From NCBI GenBank assembly GCA_013415575.1, contig JAAEES010000082.1:1-5604 (forward strand): DNA of 5,604 bases. Reading direction: 5' to 3'. The position numbers and the translations under genes were made by a program. Below the pieces are notes generated by a model that did no database searches, had not been told where the DNA came from, and worked only from the letters and a program-made list of their open reading frames with translations. This DNA comes from Methanomicrobiales archaeon (GTDB taxonomy: Archaea > Halobacteriota > Methanomicrobia > Methanomicrobiales > Methanospirillaceae). Positions 1 through 5,604 of this stretch are shown here, piece by piece; within the stretch, counting starts at the first letter, position 1; each line of letters begins with the position of its first letter.

Positions 1-727
1 CTCCCTCGACATAGACCGGGAACCCGGGGATCTCTTCGAGCGCTTCCCTTGAGAGCAGCATCTCGATCCCGATCACTTCATTGGCGGCGACACTCCCGCT
101 GATGATGTAACGGTCACCGGACGGGGTTACCTGAAGTGCCGGAGGATGGGGGTAGATCGTCTCCACAGAACGTGCAGGAACAGAGATGGCGAGGTTCCTG
201 TAGGGGATATGACGGTCGACAAGCCGGAGGTTGAGGTGGGTATTCCTGTCATCGTACTCAAGCGGAGGGTGGAGGATATACCGGTAGGTGACTTCGTAGC
301 GCCCGGCCGGGAAATAGGACGGGTTGTAGATTCCCACTTCGCTGTTCTCAGCCATCTGCCGGACAAAAGAGGCATCCGCCGGATTATTACTCCCGATGAG
401 GGTCACCGTGCTGTCATACTCCTTGATGTATCCGATGGTCCCGGGCGGGATCGCCATATCCTCAAACCCGATATACGGCGTGCCCAGGGGATCAGCCGAC
501 AGGGGATCCATCCAGTACCGGAAGAGCATCCGGTACTGTCCCCCGGTCTTCACCTCATACACATACCGTTCGGTAAATATGCCGTTCTCTCCGAGTTCTG
601 CGTGATAATCCGCGATCACCAGGTCGCCTTCAAACAGGAAGGGAATCGCGAGAGCCATGATACATGCTGCGATCCCGATGCCGAATGCCACGGTGATGAG
701 GATGGCGATCTGTCTCTTTTCGTCCAC
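1..727 (-). CDS. DUF2207-type membrane protein, N-terminal part (runs off the left edge)
   Basis: The first 242 codons of a membrane protein are visible; the rest lies beyond base 1. The start is a GTG at 727-725. It is chosen because GAGGG (739-735) sits 7 bases upstream and because a hydrophobic helix follows at once (about residues 7-32, from IAILITV to FLF) after a short charged N-terminus (DEKRQ). This looks like a signal anchor or signal peptide, with the following region outside the membrane. The exported part has the look of the DUF2207 N-terminal domain as found in methanogens: ERYVYEVKTGGQYRMLFRYW, then PYIGFE, PPGTIGYIKEY, and YEVTYRYILHPP. The function of DUF2207 is unknown. The gene begins 11 bases after lemA ends and its ribosome site overlaps the lemA stop codon, so the two are almost certainly co-translated. 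The family call rests on remembered motif resemblance and on the lemA neighbour; further transmembrane helices would be expected in the missing C-terminal part. Confidence 0.72.
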   Translation of the reverse strand, partial: MDEKRQIAILITVAFGIGIAACIMALAIPFLFEGDLVIADYHAELGENGIFTERYVYEVKTGGQYRMLFRYWMDPLSADPLGTPYIGFEDMAIPPGTIGYIKEYDSTVTLIGSNNPADASFVRQMAENSEVGIYNPSYFPAGRYEVTYRYILHPPLEYDDRNTHLNLRLVDRHIPYRNLAISVPARSVETIYPHPPALQVTPSGDRYIISGSVAANEVIGIEMLLSREALEEIPGFPVYVEG

Positions 728-734
728 GGGTCAA

Positions 735-739
735 CCCTC
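735..739 (-). promoter_or_regulatory. Ribosome binding site of the DUF2207-type gene, overlapping the lemA stop
   Basis: On the minus strand GAGGG lies 7 bases before the GTG at 727. Its first G is the last base of the lemA TAG stop codon (741-739). This supports the GTG as the true start and suggests that a ribosome finishing lemA can feed initiation of the next gene. Confidence 0.6.
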
Positions 740-1311
740 TAGAACTCTATCCGGGGAGGGGTGCTTATTGCTTCCTCAAATTCGAGGTATGGGAGTTTCT
801 CCAGTGCGAGCAGCCTGGCCACGATATTTGAGGGTATCACATCGCGGAGGGTATTGTACTGTTGTGAGATGTTATTGTAGGTGTACCGCTGCCGGGCGAT
901 CTCCTCTTCGACCCCCTTCACCGCATCCATCAGACTCATGACCGTGGTGTTGGTCTTGAGGTCAGGGTAGTTCTCAGCAACGGCAAAGAGTCTCCCGAGG
1001 ATCGACCGCGACTCGCGTTCAATCTCGTTGAGGTCGCCGGGTCCTGCTGAACCGACGCTTGCCCGCATGGCGGTGACCTTTTCAAAGGTCTCCTTCTCAA
1101 ACTTTGCATAGCTCTTGACCGCGCCGAGCAGCTGGTCTATCATGTCCAGCCGTTTCTTCATGGCGACCCGTATCTGGCCGAGGGTTGCCTCTGATGAATT
1201 CTTCAGGCTGAAAAACCGGTTGTATATCCCGACTGCGTAGAGAATGAATACGACAACGATGAGGAGGATAACCCCACCGATGATCCAGGGGATGAGACTT
1301 CCAAGTGCCAT
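739..1311 (-). CDS. lemA: LemA family protein
   Basis: This 190-residue protein is of normal LemA length. It has one N-terminal transmembrane helix (about residues 6-27, IPWIIGG through VFILYAVG), then YNRF and a long helical part. Family hallmarks are present in order: YN right after the membrane segment, a basic helix (KKRLDMIDQLL) where the family usually has an R..LIP.L motif, AENYPDLKTN near residue 114, an E-E-I-A-R-x-RYTYNN stretch, then QQYN and a closing segment around LEKLPYLEFEEA. LemA proteins are membrane-anchored four-helix bundles whose biochemical role is not established; the name comes from a peptide antigen, not from a function. The gene is followed after 11 bases by the DUF2207-type gene, a pairing often seen, so the two probably act together at the membrane. 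The ATG at 1311 is the only sensible start ahead of the membrane helix; upstream there is only a weak AGGT. The family call is secure. Confidence 0.95.
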   Translation of the reverse strand: MALGSLIPWIIGGVILLIVVVFILYAVGIYNRFFSLKNSSEATLGQIRVAMKKRLDMIDQLLGAVKSYAKFEKETFEKVTAMRASVGSAGPGDLNEIERESRSILGRLFAVAENYPDLKTNTTVMSLMDAVKGVEEEIARQRYTYNNISQQYNTLRDVIPSNIVARLLALEKLPYLEFEEAISTPPRIEF

Positions 1312-1327
1312 AGGAACCTACTAGAGA

Positions 1328-1363
1328 GGTGAGCATCACCAGCAAAAAGGGTTGCGTGGAAAA
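1328..1363 (-). terminator. Possible T-tract terminator plus small hairpin between the SelB-like gene and lemA
   Basis: The 66-base gap holds, in transcript order on the minus strand, TTTT (1363-1360), TTTTT (1348-1344) and then a perfect 5-bp inverted repeat with a 3-base loop (GGTGA TGC TCACC, 1340-1328). Archaeal RNA polymerase can terminate on T-rich stretches without a hairpin, so this could partly separate the two gene pairs. The tracts are short, the hairpin lies after the T runs rather than before them, and no clear TATA box for lemA is visible. Read-through into lemA is equally possible. Confidence 0.25.
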
Positions 1364-1377
1364 GAGGACGACAGGGA

Positions 1378-2346
1378 TTATTCAAGGTCCAGCGTTCCGG
1401 CCACGCGGAGTTTTCCGCCGTCGAGGTAGTGCAGCATGATCCGGTCTCCGGGGAAAAATACGAGCTCCTTTTCGGTCCGGAGCGTAAGGAGCGGCCGTTT
1501 CCAGTCTCCCGAATTGTCTACGAACACAACCCTGGCCGGGAGGAACTGCATCCAGTGGCCGACATGGAGGACCATCTCCTCTTTCAGCGGTGACGGCCAG
1601 AACCTGACCAGCGAAGCCCTTCCGCTGATCGTTGTGGACGAGGTGATCTCCTCATGGGCAGAGAGAACGTACCCGCGGTCAAGGTCATCGACCTCGATCC
1701 CCTTAAGGGAGAGGCCGACGCGGTCTCCGGCAACCGCTGACGGGGCGTCATCGTCGTGCTTCTGGATCGACCGCACAAGTGCGGTTTTCTGCGTAGGGAG
1801 AACACGGAGCGTATCATGCCGGGAGATGGTGCCCCTCGCCACCTGTCCAAGCACCACCACACCGATACCCTTGACCGGGAAGGCATGGTCGACAGGAACG
1901 GCCCCTTTGCCGGTGCTCTCCGGCCATCCCTTGAGCCCTGCTGCTTCTTCGATGATGTTTTCCCTCATTCTCGCCCGTTCATCAGGGATCTGTTTGTAGT
2001 GCTCGACAACGGTTCCCCGGATAAGGGGTGCAACCTGCTCAGGGGTGATGTAGTTCCTGAGAACGAGCATCCCCTCCCTGATACCAGCGCAGTCGAGCAT
2101 CAGCACGCATTCCCCGAAAGCGGCACTAATCTCGTCCACCACGAGAATTGCCCGATGAGCCATGGAAATGGCGAAGAAGAGGGAGGAAAGCCGTTCCGGA
2201 TATCGCACCGGTTCGATCAGCGTTACGGTATGCTCCCCTTTCTTCAGGTTATAGAAGGTGATATCAGAGCTCGTCCCCTTTTTTCCGAGGTCTTCGGCGT
2301 ACCCTTCCGGGCCGATCACCGCGACCGTGATATTGGACATGCCCAC
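1378..2346 (-). CDS. SelB-like elongation-factor homologue with degenerate GTPase domain
   Basis: This 322-residue protein has a three-domain layout like EF-Tu/SelB. Residues about 5-145 correspond to the G domain, 150-232 to the EF-Tu domain II beta-barrel (F-P-VKGIGVVVLGQVARGTI, then VRSIQKHDDD, AVAGDRVGLSLKGI, RGYVLS) and 240-320 to a second barrel. The G domain has lost its motifs. Where a P-loop (GxxxxGK[ST]) should be there is GPEGYAEDLGKKGTSSD; the DxxG region reads EPVRYPERL; the NKxD region reads LDCAGIREG. The extra SelB C-terminal domain that binds the selenocysteine mRNA element is also absent. An archaeal SelB-like family with altered G motifs has been described, and this fits it; its role is unknown. 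It is unlikely to hydrolyse GTP or to insert selenocysteine. The start may be the GTG at 2346, with AGGG about 10 bases upstream, or the in-frame ATG at 2340. It follows the fusion gene by 21 bases. Confidence 0.82.
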   Translation of the reverse strand: MGMSNITVAVIGPEGYAEDLGKKGTSSDITFYNLKKGEHTVTLIEPVRYPERLSSLFFAISMAHRAILVVDEISAAFGECVLMLDCAGIREGMLVLRNYITPEQVAPLIRGTVVEHYKQIPDERARMRENIIEEAAGLKGWPESTGKGAVPVDHAFPVKGIGVVVLGQVARGTISRHDTLRVLPTQKTALVRSIQKHDDDAPSAVAGDRVGLSLKGIEVDDLDRGYVLSAHEEITSSTTISGRASLVRFWPSPLKEEMVLHVGHWMQFLPARVVFVDNSGDWKRPLLTLRTEKELVFFPGDRIMLHYLDGGKLRVAGTLDLE

Positions 2347-2367
2347 AGTATCTGATCCCTGTCAATA

Positions 2368-3231
2368 TCAGTATTTATGTGCGGGCTGAGTTCGAGCGGG
2401 GGATTTAAGCGCCCCCAGGAGGTCATCGGTCGAATGAACGACGAGAGCCGATTGTTCGAGCATGAGGTTGACGTGCTCATGATGCCCGGCCATCCTGAAA
2501 TCGGTCCGGATGGCGATGACCGGGATCGCGTGGGCATAGGCATATCCCATCTCCCAGGCCGTTCCTGAATCGGCATCAGCCCCATCGATGACCGCGACAA
2601 CGATATCAGTATTCTCAAGTGCGGCGAGATGCCGATGGAAAATGTCCCGGTGTGCTTTGGTATCGCGGTGGTGCGAATCATCTCCGACTTCCTGCGGGAG
2701 GTAAACCTCGAAGAAGTGGGAGGCGAGGGTCTCAAAGAGGCTGATGTTGTACTGTTTCTCTGCCCGGGAGAAGAGAGGGGCTGCAAGATAGACCCGGTAC
2801 CTGGCGAAGTCTGTAACATCAATGGCAGTGATATCCGGGAACCTGGAGAGAAAGGCCCCTCGGCCCGTTCTCCGGGCTTCATCTGATCCGGCAGGTCCAT
2901 ACCAGGTGGCATCGATCCCGCAGGCAGGCGATGAATTGACGCCGATGATGCAGAGCGGGGGGCCGCGCTCTCTGATGATCGCCCGGACTTCCTCTTCAAG
3001 ATTTCCGAGCAGGCTCGCGAATTCGGGAGTGTTCAACCGGTCAAGGAACATGCCCGGCTCGCGATCAGCACCGAGATAGAGGGTTTCCGGGCAGGGGAGC
3101 GGGATCATCTCGATACCGAAGCGCCGGCACCGCTCAACGGCCCGGGAGTACCACCCGAGATCCTCCTGCCGGGTGATTCCCCGCGCCCTCAGGTCAGGAT
3201 TGATGATACAGGGTGAGACAAGCACGTACAT
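2368..3231 (-). CDS. DUF523/TudS-like domain fused to nucleoside 2-deoxyribosyltransferase
   Basis: This 287-residue protein has two domains. Residues 1-140 resemble DUF523, whose characterised member TudS desulfurises 2-thiouracil using a [4Fe-4S] cluster held by three cysteines. The matching cysteines are C8 (VSPCII), C47 (LPCPET) and C104 (NSSPACG), followed by a glycine-rich GRGAFL. The usual YDG stretch after the first cysteine is replaced by NPDLRARGIT, so this is a divergent branch. Residues 146-270 are a nucleoside 2-deoxyribosyltransferase-type domain: VYLAAPLFSRAE, VYLPQ, D216/D219/D221, then GTAWEMGYAYA with E227 as the expected nucleophile, IRTDFR and HVNLMLEQS. This family cleaves the N-glycosidic bond of (deoxy)nucleosides or their monophosphates; the related Rcl/DNPH1-like hydrolases are an alternative activity. 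No membrane segment or signal is seen, so it is cytoplasmic. The ATG at 3231 is needed to keep the SPC motif near the N-terminus; no ribosome site precedes it. The C-terminal domain is sure, the N-terminal one likely. Confidence 0.82.
   Translation of the reverse strand: MYVLVSPCIINPDLRARGITRQEDLGWYSRAVERCRRFGIEMIPLPCPETLYLGADREPGMFLDRLNTPEFASLLGNLEEEVRAIIRERGPPLCIIGVNSSPACGIDATWYGPAGSDEARRTGRGAFLSRFPDITAIDVTDFARYRVYLAAPLFSRAEKQYNISLFETLASHFFEVYLPQEVGDDSHHRDTKAHRDIFHRHLAALENTDIVVAVIDGADADSGTAWEMGYAYAHAIPVIAIRTDFRMAGHHEHVNLMLEQSALVVHSTDDLLGALKSPARTQPAHKY
2372..2378 (-). promoter_or_regulatory. Possible archaeal TATA-like box for the SelB-like gene
   Basis: ATAAATA on the minus strand is centred 29 bases before the GTG at 2346 and 35 before the ATG at 2340. 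Archaeal TATA boxes lie about 26 bases before the transcript start, so a start near 2349 would give an almost leaderless mRNA. The box lies inside the last codons of the upstream gene (HKY), which makes chance AT-richness a real alternative, and no purine-rich BRE is evident beside it. Confidence 0.25.
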
Positions 3232-3248
3232 TGATAGAGTGTGGAAAC

Positions 3249-3252
3249 GGAG
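3249..3252 (+). promoter_or_regulatory. Ribosome binding site of tsr3
   Basis: GGAG lies 9 bases before the ATG at 3262 and supports that start. It sits in the 30-base gap shared with the divergent fusion gene, so the tsr3 promoter must lie within the first codons of that gene on the opposite strand. No convincing TATA box was found there. Confidence 0.55.
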
Positions 3253-3261
3253 AGCTGATAG

Positions 3262-3753
3262 ATGATCCCTCTCTATGCCTTCCGGGACAACAGTTGCGAT
3301 CCGCGAAAGTGCACGGTGAAGCGGATGGAGAGGTCCGGTCTGGTGAAGGTGCTCTCAAAGATATCCCGCATCCCCCGCACGACGATATTGCTCGACCCCA
3401 CTGCGGAGCAGGCACTTTCTCCCGCAGACCTGCCCGCACGCTCCCTCACCGTACTTGATTGCTCATGGGAGGTGCTCGATACGGGGGCGATCAGTGGTTT
3501 CCGCAGACGACGTGCCCTTCCTTTTCTGGTCGCGGCAAATCCTGTGAATTTTGGCAGACCCTGGAGACTCACCTCAGTGGAGGCCTTTGCTGCAGCGCTG
3601 GTGATTCTTGGCGAGCCCGGACAGGCAGGAGTGGTGCTCGCCACCCAGAACTGGGGTCCCCGGTTCTTCGAACTGAATGAGGAGCCTCTCGGGCTGTATG
3701 CCATGGCCCGCGATAGCGGGGAGGTTATCGAGATCCAGAACCAGTACATCTAG
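3262..3753 (+). CDS. tsr3: Tsr3, small-subunit rRNA aminocarboxypropyltransferase (DUF367)
   Basis: This 163-residue protein matches the usual length of archaeal Tsr3. The enzyme moves the 3-amino-3-carboxypropyl group of S-adenosylmethionine onto a uridine or pseudouridine in small-subunit rRNA, at the position equivalent to the hypermodified pseudouridine of yeast 18S rRNA. Tsr3 has a SPOUT-like fold but transfers the amino acid moiety rather than the methyl group. Hallmarks in order are CDPRKCT (residues 12-18), a basic stretch ending in ILLDPTAE, LDCSWE (65-70), RALPFLVAANPVNFG (84-98), LTSVEAFAAAL, NWG (130-132) and F-x-LN-x-x-PL-x-x-Y near the end. Nothing is missing. The start at 3262 has a good GGAG and places LYAF at the N-terminus as expected. 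The gene is transcribed alone, divergent from the fusion gene and convergent with the PAS gene; the 37-base gap after its stop shows no clear hairpin or T-tract. Confidence 0.95.
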   Translation: MIPLYAFRDNSCDPRKCTVKRMERSGLVKVLSKISRIPRTTILLDPTAEQALSPADLPARSLTVLDCSWEVLDTGAISGFRRRRALPFLVAANPVNFGRPWRLTSVEAFAAALVILGEPGQAGVVLATQNWGPRFFELNEEPLGLYAMARDSGEVIEIQNQYI

Positions 3754-3790
3754 ATCACGCCAGGATGAATACGTGAAGTACCGGACTTGA

Positions 3791-5604
3791 TCATGACGGG
3801 ATATGCTGGAGGATGACCACCCGTTCATCTCCAAGGGGAATTCCTGCTGTTTTTGCCTCGACCGGAAGGATTCGGTTCCCGGTGAGGGGGATGAGGGTTA
3901 TGCGCATGGTTGTTTCCCCGGGAGGGCCGGAGAGGATCTGCCCTTCATCAGCCGGGAAGAAGGTGGAGAGCGGTGCACCGAGCACTATCTGGCGGTCCCC
4001 GTCCACCAGCTCCACAAACCGCTCATTGGCCCAGAGGATCATTCCCGATTTATCCGTGAGCAGGACCGCCTCTTCCATGAGATCCAGAACTGATTCGAGT
4101 TCCTGCCTCATACGGAAGAGATTTTCCACTTTCTTTTGTTCAACTTCTGAAGGGGCTGCAATGGCCATCCCGCTCGTGTCCATCTTCCGGAGCGATTCCC
4201 GCGCCCGTTTCCAGGCTGAGATATCACGGATGGATTCTATGGCACCGATCGGATGACCCTCATGATCGATCATAGCCGAGGCCTTTCCCCACAGGTAAGC
4301 GCCTTTCCCACCGTTCATGGCCGAAATGAATGCCTCTACGTAGATACTATCGCCGAACCGGCGGACCTGCGGGAAGTTCTTCGCAAGTTCGTGAGGCGGG
4401 AGATCGAGAATGTCCACGAGAATTGGCCGTTCATCGCAGAAGAACGAGAATGCCTTCTGGAAATCTCTCTTACCGAGCACTTCGTCCCGTTTTACACCGG
4501 TCAGTATCTCGAGTGCCCTGTTCCAGGCGATAACCCGGTGGTTACGATCGATGATGAATGTCGGGTCGGGCATGAACTCGATGGTTTCCGAGAGCTTCTG
4601 ACGTGAACTCTTCAGGGCTGTCTCGATGCTCCTGAACTCCGTGATGTTCACCAGGGAAACGAGAATGTAGTGAATATTTCCTTCTTCATCAAAGGAACAC
4701 CGGATTGATGTGTTGAAATATCTGGTATCTCCTCCTTTCCCGGTAATTGAGATTTCCCTGTTCCACGCTCCTTTCTCTTTCAATAATGGTATGACGTCAT
4801 CAAAGGAGGGAGTGACCGTCTCGAAGAAGGATACAATATCCAGGGGCCGTTTTCCCTGCACCTCATTTCTTGTAATATCGAACTCGCTTAAGAATGCATC
4901 ATTTGCAAAGATAAGGCGGAAATCCCGGTCAAAGATGGCCATAGCGGTCGGTGAGCTTGCGATAGCGGTGTTTTTCAGCCGGAGCTCCTCCCGGGTATTT
5001 TTTATATCGGTGATATCGAAGAACGAAGCCATCATGCAGAGTGGCGTTCCTGACTGATCCCTGACCACACTTGCATTGAGAACGGCGTTAAATGTGGCAC
5101 CGGATCTCTTCCTGCCCAGCACTTCGCCTGACCATTGTCCGGTGTCCTGCAGCGAGGTCCAGACTTCCCGGATCTCGGAGGTTGCATCATTGTCGTCGTG
5201 GGCAAACAGCTGGATCGGTTTTCCGATGACATCGGCCTCCTCTCCGTATCCGAACAGGGTCAGGAATGATTTGTTCACATAGGTTACGATTCCCGACAGA
5301 TCCGCAATCCCAATCCCGTTGAGAGACGATGCGAGGGCAAAGTTCTTGATCAGGAGTGCCCGTTCTGATTCCCTCCGCTCGGTGACGTCCCTTCCAACAC
5401 CCTGATATTCGACCAGATTGCCCTGTTCGTCGAACAGTGCCCGGTTTGTCCACTGGAGCCAGTGATACTTCCCTTCCCGGTCGATACTCCTGTGTTCGAA
5501 GATACAGACGGGATTCTCAGGGGTCAGGCTCCTGATGTGGTTTTCAATGCCGGATCGTTCTTCACGGGGGATGGACTCAAGGATTGATTTCCCGATCAGC
5601 TCAT
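3791..5604 (-). CDS. Multi-PAS sensor protein, C-terminal 603 residues (runs off the right edge)
   Basis: The frame is open from the right edge to the TGA at 3793-3791, so the N-terminus is missing. A GTG at 5278 is internal: the codons before it complete a PAS motif (GIVTYVNKSF). Numbering from the first whole codon at 5602, five PAS units are seen. PAS1 is partial (1-82, with PAC-like end WLQWTNRALFDE...GVGRDVTERRESE). PAS2 spans about 84-205, PAS3 210-335, and PAS4 340-473 (PDPTFIIDRN, AWNRALEILTG, RPILVDIL). A helical linker at about 485-505 leads to PAS5 (to 601: VLLTDKSGMILWANERFVELV). PAS domains bind small ligands, flavin or haem and sense redox state, light or metabolites; none of these cofactors can be assigned here. 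The protein ends directly after PAS5, with no HisKA H-box, HATPase, GGDEF or other output domain. It may be a partner of a separate kinase or carry its output at the unseen N-terminus. No membrane helix is visible. Confidence 0.9.
   Translation of the reverse strand, partial: ELIGKSILESIPREERSGIENHIRSLTPENPVCIFEHRSIDREGKYHWLQWTNRALFDEQGNLVEYQGVGRDVTERRESERALLIKNFALASSLNGIGIADLSGIVTYVNKSFLTLFGYGEEADVIGKPIQLFAHDDNDATSEIREVWTSLQDTGQWSGEVLGRKRSGATFNAVLNASVVRDQSGTPLCMMASFFDITDIKNTREELRLKNTAIASSPTAMAIFDRDFRLIFANDAFLSEFDITRNEVQGKRPLDIVSFFETVTPSFDDVIPLLKEKGAWNREISITGKGGDTRYFNTSIRCSFDEEGNIHYILVSLVNITEFRSIETALKSSRQKLSETIEFMPDPTFIIDRNHRVIAWNRALEILTGVKRDEVLGKRDFQKAFSFFCDERPILVDILDLPPHELAKNFPQVRRFGDSIYVEAFISAMNGGKGAYLWGKASAMIDHEGHPIGAIESIRDISAWKRARESLRKMDTSGMAIAAPSEVEQKKVENLFRMRQELESVLDLMEEAVLLTDKSGMILWANERFVELVDGDRQIVLGAPLSTFFPADEGQILSGPPGETTMRITLIPLTGNRILPVEAKTAGIPLGDERVVILQHIPS

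Noticed and set aside
146..742. Plus-strand open frame of 198 codons
   Set aside because: It lies antisense to the DUF2207-type gene, whose minus-strand product has a membrane anchor, a ribosome site and recognisable motifs. The plus-strand product has low-complexity composition and no family features.
1378..2346. Genuine selenocysteine elongation factor SelB
   Set aside because: The GTP-binding motifs and the C-terminal mRNA-binding domain are absent and the protein is too short at 322 residues.
1436..2355. Two long plus-strand open frames (1436-1999 and 1756-2355)
   Set aside because: Both are antisense to the SelB-like gene and give Ser/Arg/Pro-rich or His-rich products typical of shadow frames in GC-rich DNA.
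2316..2999. Minus-strand open frame of 227 codons in another frame of the fusion gene
   Set aside because: The product is a Ser/Pro/Arg-rich string without domains and overlaps a gene with clear catalytic motifs on the same strand.
3273..3749. Minus-strand open frame of 158 codons opposite tsr3
   Set aside because: tsr3 on the plus strand has all family hallmarks and a ribosome site; the opposite frame is a codon-bias shadow.
3754..3790. Bidirectional terminator between the convergent tsr3 and PAS genes
   Set aside because: The 37 bases contain no T-tract on either strand and no convincing inverted repeat.
5276..5278. GTG at 5278 as the start of the PAS protein
   Set aside because: The frame stays open for 108 codons upstream to the window edge, and those codons encode a PAS/PAC end (GVGRDVTERRESE) and the beginning of PAS2, so the GTG is internal.
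1..5604. Mobile elements, CRISPR repeats, tRNA or rRNA genes
   Set aside because: No direct repeats with regular spacing, transposase motifs, terminal inverted repeats or tRNA-like cloverleaf sequence were seen; the window is nearly all explained by six protein genes.

Overview
The window looks like chromosome from a GC-rich methanogenic archaeon, most likely of the order Methanomicrobiales. The reasons are an archaeal-type Tsr3 rRNA-modifying enzyme, a SelB-like pseudo-GTPase of the type described in archaea, a LemA/DUF2207 pair, and a multi-PAS protein of the kind these genomes carry in number. The genus cannot be fixed from the sequence alone. Nearly every base is coding, and the gaps between genes are 11 to 66 bases.

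Layout. Bases 1-3231 hold four genes on the minus strand, read right to left: a two-domain protein (DUF523/TudS-like domain fused to a nucleoside 2-deoxyribosyltransferase domain, 3231-2368), a SelB-like elongation-factor homologue with a degraded GTP-binding site (2346-1378), a LemA family membrane protein (1311-739), and the start of a DUF2207-type membrane protein (727 to beyond base 1). The first two are 21 bases apart and the last two 11 bases apart, so these look like two co-expressed pairs. They are separated by 66 bases with T-tracts and a small hairpin. On the plus strand, divergent from the fusion gene by only 30 bases, is tsr3 (3262-3753). It converges on a large PAS-repeat protein on the minus strand (3791 to beyond base 5604), whose open frame runs off the right edge.

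How the genes may work together. LemA plus DUF2207 is a familiar membrane pair of unknown function. Tsr3 adds an aminocarboxypropyl group to small-subunit rRNA. The fusion protein joins a domain whose known relatives remove sulfur from 2-thiouracil with an Fe-S cluster to a domain that cleaves or transfers the base of nucleosides. That pairing suggests salvage or clean-up of thiolated (deoxy)nucleosides. The SelB-like partner has EF-Tu-type beta-barrel domains but no usable GTPase motifs. A link between the fusion and the SelB-like protein is inferred from position only. The PAS protein is probably a cytoplasmic sensor; no kinase or other output domain is visible in its C-terminal 603 residues.
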